DNA of 19,184 nucleotides, from positions 1 through 19,184 of the forward strand of contig CAMFYM010000015.1 of the NCBI GenBank assembly GCA_946002045.1, read 5' to 3'. Made by a program: the position numbers and the translations under genes. A model generated the notes under the pieces. It saw only the letters and a program-made list of their open reading frames with translations, was not told the DNA's origin and ran no database searches. Source of the stretch: an uncultured Clostridia bacterium (GTDB taxonomy: Bacteria; Bacillota; Clostridia; Oscillospirales; Acutalibacteraceae). Positions 1 to 5,804 of the stretch are shown here, in pieces; position 1 is the first letter of the stretch, and the number at the start of each line of letters is the position of its first letter.

Positions 1-607
1 CAATCATCTCAGGCCATGTTTCAAAGGTTTTTCCTGCACCTGAAATTGCCTGATATGTGCATACAAGAACATTTTTTACACCGAATTTTTCGTGAAGTGG
101 GAAGATTGCAGGAACATAAGACTGAAGTGAGCAATTTGATTTAACTGCAACAAATCCTCTTTTTGTTCCAAGTCTTTTTCTTTGAGCAGGAATGATGTTG
201 ATATGCTCTGCATTAAGCTCAGGTACTACCATCGGAACATCAGGAGTGAAGCGATGCGCACTGTTATTTGAAACAACAGGACACTCGTGCTTTGCATATT
301 CTTCCTCAAGTGCCTTGATTTCGTCCTTCTTCATATCTACTGCACAGAATACAAAATCAACCATTGATGTGATTTTATCAATATCATTAGTTGCGTCCAT
401 AACAACAATATCAGCCATTGAAGCAGGAATATCTACATCCATACACCACTTTTTGCCAACTGCGTCTTTATATTTTTTACCTGCACTTCTTGAAGAAGCA
501 GCAAGACAAACAACATTAAACCATGGGTGACCATCAAGTAAAGTAGCAAATCTTTGACCTACCATACCTGTTGCACCGACAATACCAACATTGAACTTTT
601 TTTCCAT
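1..607 (-). CDS. asd: Aspartate-semialdehyde dehydrogenase, archaeal/fungal type (3' end outside window)
   Basis: Converts aspartyl-4-phosphate to aspartate-4-semialdehyde with NADPH, the branch point to lysine/diaminopimelate, threonine and methionine. The first 202 residues are visible; the family is about 350-360 residues, so roughly 40% lies beyond position 1. The N-terminus shows the NADP-binding glycine motif GATGMVG (residues 11-17). The catalytic cysteine lies in SNCSLQSYVP (C159), and GAGKTFETWPEM follows at 190-201. These motifs mark the archaeal/fungal-like (TIGR00978-type) enzyme rather than the classical E. coli type. The ATG at 607 is preceded by AGGAG at 616-620, 8 nt away. It is divergent from queA, and a good promoter lies in the shared intergenic region. 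The gene appears intact as far as seen. Confidence 0.95.
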   Translation of the reverse strand, partial: MEKKFNVGIVGATGMVGQRFATLLDGHPWFNVVCLAASSRSAGKKYKDAVGKKWCMDVDIPASMADIVVMDATNDIDKITSMVDFVFCAVDMKKDEIKALEEEYAKHECPVVSNNSAHRFTPDVPMVVPELNAEHINIIPAQRKRLGTKRGFVAVKSNCSLQSYVPAIFPLHEKFGVKNVLVCTYQAISGAGKTFETWPEMI

Positions 608-675
608 AATTAAATCTCCTTAAAAAATACCTTGTAAAACAAGATGTTTTGCAATATAATATATAATTGCTGAAT

Positions 676-705
676 TTGATAATTGCGTTTTAACAAACAT
701 CTAAT
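676..705 (+). promoter_or_regulatory. Candidate promoter of queA-tgt
   Basis: TTGATA (676-681) and TCTAAT (700-705) are separated by 18 nt, each one mismatch from the sigma-A consensus. Expected start is near 712, 60 nt before queA. A TATAAT also occurs at 720-725 but has no good -35 partner. The region is very AT-rich, so chance matches are likely. Confidence 0.3.
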
Positions 706-720
706 TCATATTCGCTATAT

Positions 721-750
721 ATAATATCACTTATTATATATATATGTCAA
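721..750 (-). promoter_or_regulatory. Candidate sigma-A promoter of asd
   Basis: Read on the minus strand, a perfect TTGACA (750-745) is followed after 18 nt by TATTAT (726-721, 5 of 6 to TATAAT). Expected transcription start is near 714, giving an untranslated leader of about 105 nt before the asd ATG. The leader is too short for a classical lysine riboswitch and I see none of its motifs. The -35 box lies 12 nt upstream of the queA SD, so asd and queA transcription units start back to back. Confidence 0.5.
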
Positions 751-771
751 TTACAAATTATGGAGAAATAG

Positions 772-1797
772 ATGAAAACTTCTGATTTTTACTACGATTT
801 ACCTGAGGAGCTTATTGCACAGACTCCCATTGAGCCAAGAGATTCATCAAGACTGATGATTTTGAATAAGACTACCGGTGAAATTGAGCATAAAATTTTC
901 AGTGATTTAATTGATTATTTGAATGAGGGCGATTGCCTTATTCTTAATGATACAAGAGTAATTCCTGCAAGAATATTCGGTGTAAAAAAAGAAACAGGTG
1001 CAGTTGTTGAATTTTTACTGCTCAATCAAAAAGAAAATAATGTTTGGGAATGTCTTTGTGGTCCCGGAAAAAGGGCAAAAATAGGTACTGAATTTGTTTT
1101 TGGTAACGGTCAGCTTGAATGCACAGTCGTTGATATACTTAATGATGGCAACAGAATTGTTGAGTTTAAGTGTGATGGTAATATTTTTGCAGTTCTTGAC
1201 GAAATAGGACAAATGCCACTACCACCATACATTAAAGAAAAGCTTGAAGATAAGGAACGCTATCAAACTGTTTACAGTGAGCATTTAGGCTCAGCTGCAG
1301 CACCTACTGCCGGTTTACACTTTACTGCCCAAATGCTTGACAAAATTAAGGCAAAGGGTGTAAATATCGGTTATGTAACTCTCCATGTTGGGTTGGGAAC
1401 ATTTAGGCCTGTTAAGGTTGATGATGTTACAAAACACAATATGCACAAGGAGCATTATGTTATGCCTGAAGAAACGGCACAGCTTATCAATACTACCCAT
1501 AAGAATGGTAAAAGAGTGGTATGTGTCGGTACAACAAGCTGCCGTACTATTGAGTCGGTTGCCACAAAAAACGGCTGTATTTGTGCTGATGAGGGCGATA
1601 CTGAAATATTTATTTATCCCGGATACAAGTTTAAGTGTATTGATGCACTTGTTACCAATTTTCATTTGCCTGAAAGTACACTTATTATGTTGATTTCTGC
1701 TTTTGCAGGCTTTGACAATGTTATGAACGCTTATAATATTGCAGTTGAAGAGAGGTATAGATTTTTCTCCTTCGGTGATGCAATGTTTATATATTGA
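772..1797 (+). CDS. queA: S-adenosylmethionine:tRNA ribosyltransferase-isomerase QueA
   Basis: Transfers and isomerises the ribosyl moiety of S-adenosylmethionine onto 7-aminomethyl-7-deazaguanine in tRNA, making epoxyqueuosine at the wobble position of GUN-anticodon tRNAs. At 341 residues it is full length for the family. Recognisable blocks are YDLPEELIAQTPIEPRDSSRL (residues 8-27, the usual N-terminal signature), NDTRVIPAR (59-67), GQMPLPPYI (146-154), AAPTAGLHFT (176-185) and HVGLGTFRPV (205-214). The start ATG has GGAGA at 762-766. The next gene, tgt, starts 8 nt after the stop and performs the preceding step in the pathway, so the two form one unit. The remaining queuosine genes are not in the window. 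Confidence 0.97.
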   Translation: MKTSDFYYDLPEELIAQTPIEPRDSSRLMILNKTTGEIEHKIFSDLIDYLNEGDCLILNDTRVIPARIFGVKKETGAVVEFLLLNQKENNVWECLCGPGKRAKIGTEFVFGNGQLECTVVDILNDGNRIVEFKCDGNIFAVLDEIGQMPLPPYIKEKLEDKERYQTVYSEHLGSAAAPTAGLHFTAQMLDKIKAKGVNIGYVTLHVGLGTFRPVKVDDVTKHNMHKEHYVMPEETAQLINTTHKNGKRVVCVGTTSCRTIESVATKNGCICADEGDTEIFIYPGYKFKCIDALVTNFHLPESTLIMLISAFAGFDNVMNAYNIAVEERYRFFSFGDAMFIY

Positions 1798-1805
1798 GGT
1801 AGATT

Positions 1806-2936
1806 ATGTTTAAACTTTTAAAAAAAGAAGGTAACGCAAGAAGGGGAGAGTTCAAAACAGTACACGGTACTGTTCAAACTCCGGCTTTTATGAACGTTGC
1901 AACTTCAGCTGCAATTAAAGGTGGCTTATCAACTGAGGATTTGAATAATATAGGTTGTCAGGTTATGTTATGTAACACCTATCATTTACATGTAAGACCC
2001 GGTGATGACTTGATATATGAAATGGGAGGACTTCACAAATTCACTAACTGGAGCAAGCCTATTTTAACCGACAGTGGTGGATTTCAGGTATTCAGCCTTG
2101 CTAAAATCAACAAGATTAAAGAGGAAGGTGTTACATTTAATTCTCATGTTGACGGCAGAAAAATTTTTATGGGTCCTGAGGAGAGCATGCAAATTCAATC
2201 TCACCTTGGTTCAACAATTGCTATGGCATTTGATGAGTGTGTTGAAAATCCTGCCACACCAAAATATGCAAAGGAAGCTTGCGAAAGAACGCTTCGTTGG
2301 TTAGAAAGATGCAAGATTGAAATAGACAGGCTTAATTCACTTGAAACTACAATAAATAAAAATCAGATGCTTTTTGGAATAAATCAAGGCTGTGTTTACG
2401 ATAACCTTAGAATTGAGCATATGAAGGAAATTGCTAAAATGGATTTGGATGGATATGCTATTGGTGGTCTTGCTGTGGGAGAGCCTAAAGAAGATATGTA
2501 TAGAATTATATCTGCCGTTGAGCCTTATATGCCGGAAAATAAGCCAAGATACTTGATGGGAGTCGGTACTCCCGGAAATATTCTTGAAGCAGTTAGCAGG
2601 GGAGTGGATCTGTTTGATTGCGTTATGCCAAGCAGAAATGCCCGTCACGGTCAGTTATTCACTAAAACGGGAATTATCAACATTAACAATGCCAAGTATG
2701 AAAAGGACAGTAGTCCTATTGATAAACAATGTGATTGTCCTGTTTGCAGGCAATATTCAAGAAGCTATTTGCGTCATTTATTTAAGAGTAACGAAATTTT
2801 GGCTATGCGCCTTGCTGTAATGCACAATCTTTATTTCTATAACAATCTTATGAGTGAGATTAGAGAAAGTCTTGAAAGTGGCACTTTTAACGACTACAAA
2901 AATGAATATTGTGTAAAACTTGACACAAGAATATAG
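1806..2936 (+). CDS. tgt: tRNA-guanine transglycosylase Tgt
   Basis: Exchanges guanine-34 of GUN-anticodon tRNAs for preQ1, the base that QueA then modifies. The 376-residue protein is full length. The substrate-binding aspartate lies in LTDSGGFQVF (D89), GGLAVGE is at 220-226, and the catalytic nucleophile aspartate is in LFDCVMPSRNARHG (D271). The zinc site is complete: C309, C311, C314 and H340, with the CxCxxCx25H spacing of bacterial Tgt. The SD (GAGGT, 1796-1800) overlaps the queA stop codon, which points to translational coupling. No terminator is visible after it; a separate promoter for yajC follows within 10 nt. Confidence 0.97.
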   Translation: MFKLLKKEGNARRGEFKTVHGTVQTPAFMNVATSAAIKGGLSTEDLNNIGCQVMLCNTYHLHVRPGDDLIYEMGGLHKFTNWSKPILTDSGGFQVFSLAKINKIKEEGVTFNSHVDGRKIFMGPEESMQIQSHLGSTIAMAFDECVENPATPKYAKEACERTLRWLERCKIEIDRLNSLETTINKNQMLFGINQGCVYDNLRIEHMKEIAKMDLDGYAIGGLAVGEPKEDMYRIISAVEPYMPENKPRYLMGVGTPGNILEAVSRGVDLFDCVMPSRNARHGQLFTKTGIININNAKYEKDSSPIDKQCDCPVCRQYSRSYLRHLFKSNEILAMRLAVMHNLYFYNNLMSEIRESLESGTFNDYKNEYCVKLDTRI

Positions 2937-2943
2937 AAAACAC

Positions 2944-2972
2944 TTGCAAAATTATCTTATTTCAAATATAAT
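2944..2972 (+). promoter_or_regulatory. Candidate sigma-A promoter of yajC
   Basis: TTGCAA (2944-2949), a 17-nt spacer and a perfect TATAAT (2967-2972). Expected start is near 2979, 23 nt before the yajC ATG. It lies in the 65-bp gap between tgt and yajC. It may give yajC expression independent of queA-tgt, with read-through from upstream also possible. Confidence 0.55.
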
Positions 2973-3001
2973 TATACATAGTTTATTTAGGAGGAAATTT
3001 T

Positions 3002-3421
3002 ATGAATACAATTTTATTATTTGCACAGGCATCAGGCACAAGTGCTAACGGTCAGCAAAATCCAATGACAATGATTATTATGATGGTTATTCTTTTTGCT
3101 GTTATGTATTTTGTTATGATTAGGCCACAAAAGAAACGCCAAAAGGAAGAGCAGGAAATGCGTTCTTCACTTGAAATCGGTGACGAAATTGTTACTATCG
3201 GTGGTATTGTAGGCAAGGTAGTTACTGTTCGTGAAAACGATTTAGTTATCGAAACAGGCTCTGACAGAAACAAAATGAAGATTGAGCGTTGGGCTGTTAA
3301 CACAAACAGAACTAAGGCAGAACAGCATCAAAAAGAGGTTGAGGCAGCTCGTGAGGCTGCTAAAGCAAAAAAGGCTGAAAAGAAAAAGAAGAATGTTGTT
3401 GACGAAACTAAAGAAAAGTAA
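3002..3421 (+). CDS. yajC: Preprotein translocase accessory subunit YajC
   Basis: Small single-span membrane protein associated with SecDF at the SecYEG translocon. The 139-residue product has a short N-terminal extracytoplasmic segment, one hydrophobic helix at about residues 22-40, then the family signature RPQKKRQKEEQEM (41-53) and the cytoplasmic beta-rich part with GDEIVTIGGIVGKV (60-73). The C-terminal 30 residues are an Ala/Lys/Glu-rich charged tail, common in clostridial versions. The SD AGGAGG (2989-2994) is strong. Clostridia and other bacteria often have yajC just after tgt, as here. A strong intrinsic terminator follows 21 nt after the stop. Confidence 0.93.
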   Translation: MNTILLFAQASGTSANGQQNPMTMIIMMVILFAVMYFVMIRPQKKRQKEEQEMRSSLEIGDEIVTIGGIVGKVVTVRENDLVIETGSDRNKMKIERWAVNTNRTKAEQHQKEVEAAREAAKAKKAEKKKKNVVDETKEK

Positions 3422-3442
3422 TCAATAATGTTATAAATTTTT

Positions 3443-3479
3443 ACCCCTCTGAATATTTATATATTCGGAGGGGTTTTTT
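3443..3479 (+). terminator. Intrinsic terminator after yajC
   Basis: Arms ACCCCTC-T-GAATAT (3443-3456) and ATATTC-G-GAGGGGT (3461-3474) form a 14-bp stem with one T-G wobble and a TTAT loop. A six-T run (3474-3479) follows directly. The next start codon begins at 3480, immediately after the last T, and the 3' arm supplies the only SD-like sequence (GGAGGGG, 3467-3473) for that gene. Confidence 0.9.
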
Positions 3480-3869
3480 ATGCCTAAAAATTCAGCAAGC
3501 AATATTAAAGGACTTTTAATTAACTATACAGTTAGAATAGTTCTAACTACGGTATTAAGTGTTTTTGTTCAATCGCTTTTATTTTCTTTTATTGTTTTGC
3601 AATTTGATATTGATTTAGAGCTACTGAAGTATTTCGGAGTTATTATAACAATTCTTTCGTCAATAATTATTTCTTATGTCAGCACAATAGGATTTAAAAA
3701 TAATGTGATGCTTCTTTCAGTAATTTCGGTAATACCATTATTGCTCCTTTCGATTATTAACTTTGCAGTAAATAACGGTAGTACAACAGCTATTCTAATC
3801 AAAATCCTTGGAATAATTCTTTGTTCAATATTAGTTTCTGTCATTAAAGTAAGTAAAAAGTTAAGGTGA
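3480..3869 (+). CDS. TIGR04086-like four-helix membrane protein, function unknown
   Basis: A 129-residue hydrophobic protein with four predicted transmembrane helices at about residues 19-41, 50-70, 76-96 and 103-123 and a basic C-terminus (KVSKKLR). I recognise the type only by size, topology and position after yajC, as in clostridial TIGR04086 family proteins, whose function is not known. The ATG at 3480 is the only reasonable start: no Met, GTG or TTG occurs in the first helix region. Its SD must be GGAGGGG at 3467-3473, inside the yajC terminator stem. It ends 4 nt before the SpoIIM-like gene, so the two are probably co-expressed. Confidence 0.7.
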   Translation: MPKNSASNIKGLLINYTVRIVLTTVLSVFVQSLLFSFIVLQFDIDLELLKYFGVIITILSSIIISYVSTIGFKNNVMLLSVISVIPLLLLSIINFAVNNGSTTAILIKILGIILCSILVSVIKVSKKLR

Positions 3870-3873
3870 CGCT

Positions 3874-4482
3874 ATGGAAGAAGAATTATTTTCGATTGTG
3901 GAATCAAAGCCTGAGCATAAAAAAATCAATATCAACATAAGTGATTATAAATCCTTTATTTACACAGGCTTGTTCTATACATTCGGTCTGTTTGTAGGTT
4001 CATACTTATACAAAATTTCGAATAACGATACAATAAACGAGCTATTGAAGCTGAAGGAAGAAAGTGTAATCACATTATTTACGCAAAATTTTTGCATATA
4101 CTTTAGCATATTTTTAATCATTGTGTTTTTGGGTTTTTGCATAATAGGGTATCCGTTCATAAATATTATACCCACTGTAATAGGAATATCTACCGGAATA
4201 AGAATAGCATATTTGTATTTGAATTATTCGGCAAAGGGGATAGGGTACTCAATTTTAATGGTAGTGCCCTATGCAGCGCTGTTTTTTACGGTAGTTGCAT
4301 TTGGAATAGAAGCAAGTACAAATCTTTCAAAGCAGCTAATGAATATTACCAAAAACGAATCTAACGGCTTTGATTTAAGAGATTATATAAAAAAATATAT
4401 GATTTTGGCAGTATGCATTGTTATTAGTGCAATATTAAATGCTTTACTTAATAATCTGCTTTACAGCGTTGTTACCATTTAG
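3874..4482 (+). CDS. spoIIM: SpoIIM-like (stage II sporulation protein M family) membrane protein
   Basis: A 202-residue protein with about five membrane helices (roughly 30-46, 73-93, 94-116, 124-145 and 175-198) and a soluble N-terminal tail. The segment GLFYTFGLFVGSYLYKI (32-48) and the run FLGFCIIGYPFINIIPTVIG (85-104) fit the SpoIIM/DUF95 family. In Bacillus subtilis SpoIIM works with SpoIID and SpoIIP in septal peptidoglycan degradation at engulfment and is close in length (214 residues). Assignment rests on pattern recognition, so a non-sporulation DUF95 paralogue is possible. Its SD (AAGGTGA, 3863-3869) overlaps the upstream stop codon. The 3' end overlaps the convergent recombinase gene by 11 nt; B. 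subtilis also has spoIIM near a xerD-type gene. Confidence 0.72.
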   Translation: MEEELFSIVESKPEHKKININISDYKSFIYTGLFYTFGLFVGSYLYKISNNDTINELLKLKEESVITLFTQNFCIYFSIFLIIVFLGFCIIGYPFINIIPTVIGISTGIRIAYLYLNYSAKGIGYSILMVVPYAALFFTVVAFGIEASTNLSKQLMNITKNESNGFDLRDYIKKYMILAVCIVISAILNALLNNLLYSVVTI

Positions 4483-5446
4483 GCTTTTCTTTTGAAAGAG
4501 GATTTGATTGTATAGCTTTTTTTGCTGCATCATCACTAATGTGTGTGTATATTTCTGTTGTGCCTAAATTTTCATGACCCAGTATCTCCTTAAGAAGCAG
4601 TAAATCCACATTACCGTGTTGATACATCAGAGTTGCTGCAGTGTGCCTCAGCTTGTGAACTGACAAGCCTCTGTCACCAAGACCTGCCTTATTCAAATAG
4701 GTATATACCAAGTGTTGTACTGTTTTAGGGCTGATTCTTTGATTTCTTGTGCTGAGGAATAATGCCTTGTCCTTGACGCCGTCATGTGGTCTTACCTTCA
4801 TATAGTTAACAACAGAATCAATGCAGGCTTGATTTAGATATATTGTTCTTTCTTTATTTCCTTTACCTGTAATCACTAACGATCCATCATCCTTAATGTC
4901 GTTATAATCTATTGAAACAAGCTCACTCAGTCGCATACCACAATTCAAAAAAAGCGTAATAATGGCATAATCTCTTTCCTTAAATTTACCGTCAACAACC
5001 GATAATAGGCGTTCTGCCTCCTCTAAAGTAAGGTATTTAGGAAGTGATTTTTTTGTTTTTGGTGCATCAAGGCTCTTCATAGGATTATTTTCAATCAGTC
5101 CTAAATTGTCTGATAAATATGTATAAAATCTTCTTATGGAAACTACACGCCTTGCTCGTGTTGTTTCATTATTTTTGCGAACATTTTTGCAGTATATTAA
5201 AAATTGATACGCATCTGTAAGATTTACTCCCTGTATAAAATTCAAATCAACAGGGGATAAGTCAATTTCATCATCAGGAGTATCCTTTGATACAAGTCCT
5301 TTTTCCCTTACTAAATACCTAAAGAATGTTCTTAAATCAGATGCATATTCAATTACAGATAACTCGCTGTGACCTTTAATTGCCTCAATATAAATCAAAT
5401 ATTGTTGAACAAGCTTTGGCAAATAAATAAATTCTTCCTTTCGCAT
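4472..5446 (-). CDS. XerC/XerD-type tyrosine recombinase
   Basis: Site-specific recombinase of the phage-integrase family, probably the chromosome-dimer-resolving Xer enzyme acting at dif. The 324 residues comprise an N-terminal core-binding (SAM-like) domain (about 8-115) and a catalytic domain (about 135-310). All six active-site residues are present: R172 (GMRLSEL), K195 (TGKGNKER), H264 and R267 (HKLRHTA), H291 (LGHENL) and nucleophile Y300 (EIYTHI). It is about 25 residues longer than typical XerC/XerD; an acidic stretch near 52-68 (KDTPDDEIDLSPVD) accounts for part of that. Start ATG at 5446 with AGGAG at 5455-5459. No phage genes are adjacent, which favours a housekeeping role. I cannot decide between XerC and XerD from sequence alone. 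Confidence 0.9.
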   Translation of the reverse strand: MRKEEFIYLPKLVQQYLIYIEAIKGHSELSVIEYASDLRTFFRYLVREKGLVSKDTPDDEIDLSPVDLNFIQGVNLTDAYQFLIYCKNVRKNNETTRARRVVSIRRFYTYLSDNLGLIENNPMKSLDAPKTKKSLPKYLTLEEAERLLSVVDGKFKERDYAIITLFLNCGMRLSELVSIDYNDIKDDGSLVITGKGNKERTIYLNQACIDSVVNYMKVRPHDGVKDKALFLSTRNQRISPKTVQHLVYTYLNKAGLGDRGLSVHKLRHTAATLMYQHGNVDLLLLKEILGHENLGTTEIYTHISDDAAKKAIQSNPLSKEKPKW

Positions 5447-5502
5447 AAATGATAACTCCTAATTACAAAAATAATGAACATAATATTTTTTTATCTTATT
5501 GT

Positions 5503-5577
5503 CCGATAGCAGAGCATATTTCTATCCGATAGAAATTATTGAAATGATTAGTTGGTTGTCCAAAAAATTTCTATCGG
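5503..5577. repeat. Cluster of inverted/direct copies of a TTTCTATCGG decamer
   Basis: Perfect inverted repeat CCGATAGAAATT (5526-5537) and AATTTCTATCGG (5566-5577), 28 bp apart. The left copy also belongs to a 19-bp near-palindrome with 9-bp arms, ATTTCTATC-C-GATAGAAAT (5518-5536). A further CCGATAG lies at 5503-5509, 23 bp (about two helical turns) from the one at 5526. The cluster ends about 55 bp upstream of the recombinase start. It could be an operator array or alternative RNA stems in a leader; nothing in the sequence settles which. Confidence 0.7.
5535..5562 (-). promoter_or_regulatory. Candidate proximal promoter of the Xer recombinase
   Basis: On the minus strand TGGACA (5562-5557) and AATAAT (5540-5535), each 5 of 6 to consensus, lie 16 nt apart. 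The core lies almost wholly between the two 12-bp inverted repeat arms at 5526-5537 and 5566-5577, the -10 box overlapping the inner edge of one arm. If used, the leader would be about 80 nt. Confidence 0.35.
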
Positions 5578-5690
5578 CTACAAATGAACGGTTATTTTTT
5601 AAGAATTACTGTAAAATCAGCAAAACAGCCGAAATATTAAAAAATCGCCACATATCCTATTTATAAAGGTTTTTAACTTCCCTGTTTTGA

Positions 5691-5708
5691 ACAAAATATT
5701 TATTTTGT
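5691..5708. promoter_or_regulatory. Palindrome over the start site of the distal recombinase promoter
   Basis: ACAAAATA (5691-5698), TT, TATTTTGT (5701-5708): 8-bp perfect arms with a 2-nt centre. It covers the expected transcription start (about 5705) of the minus-strand promoter at 5712-5740, a classic place for a repressor operator. I cannot match it to a known regulator site. Confidence 0.4.
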
Positions 5709-5711
5709 ATA

Positions 5712-5740
5712 ATTGTATCAAGAAAAATCCCTATTGTCAA
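5712..5740 (-). promoter_or_regulatory. Near-consensus sigma-A promoter (distal) for the Xer recombinase
   Basis: On the minus strand a perfect TTGACA (5740-5735), 17-nt spacer and TACAAT (5717-5712, 5 of 6). It sits 32 bp beyond the radA terminator and points at the recombinase, so the recombinase probably has its own transcription unit separate from cwlD-radA. The leader would be about 260 nt. Confidence 0.6.
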
Positions 5741-5771
5741 GTATTTAGAAAAATTTATATCCCCTATAAAA

Positions 5772-5798
5772 TACAGCCGTCAATAGTTAACGGCTGTA
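5772..5798 (-). terminator. Terminator after radA
   Basis: Arms TACAGCCGT (5772-5780) and ACGGCTGTA (5790-5798) form a 9-bp GC-rich stem with a 9-nt loop. The stem begins 7 nt after the radA stop. In the minus direction it is followed by TTTTATAGG, a short U-tract. Confidence 0.65.
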
Positions 5799-5804
5799 AT
5801 AATT

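Larger units (their letters stand above)
5447..5804. other. 358-bp intergenic region between radA and the Xer recombinase, rich in symmetrical motifs
   Basis: No credible coding sequence; the longest ATG frame I noticed is 18 codons (5584-5640) without a good SD. Listed separately are the radA terminator (5772-5798), a near-consensus minus-strand promoter (5712-5740) with a palindrome over its start site (5691-5708), and a second candidate promoter (5535-5562) embedded in a cluster of inverted copies of TTTCTATCGG (5503-5577). From the distal promoter the recombinase would carry a leader of about 260 nt. I see no T-box, riboswitch or tRNA signature. Confidence 0.6.

Noticed and set aside
608..771. 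Possible preQ1 riboswitch before queA-tgt or lysine riboswitch before asd
   Set aside because: The 164-bp divergent region is almost all A/T, with no C/G-rich pseudoknot elements of preQ1 aptamers, and the asd leader is too short and simple for a lysine aptamer.
4472..5446. Tyrosine recombinase as the integrase of a mobile element or integron
   Set aside because: There are no phage, conjugation or cargo genes, no att-like direct repeats and no tRNA at its side; the neighbours are core genes.
5474..5501. dif-like site upstream of the recombinase (minus strand, right arm TTATGTTCATT)
   Set aside because: The XerD-type arm matches E. coli dif at about 9 of 11 positions, but the XerC-type arm matches poorly and AT-rich sequence gives such half-matches by chance. 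dif normally lies at the replication terminus, not beside xer.
5584..5640. Short 18-codon open frame on the plus strand
   Set aside because: No SD, no recognisable sequence, and it overlaps the putative leader on the other strand.
5708..5713. Plus-strand TATAAT suggesting a small RNA ending at the 5772-5798 hairpin
   Set aside because: No acceptable -35 at the right spacing; the motif overlaps the -10 of a much better minus-strand promoter.
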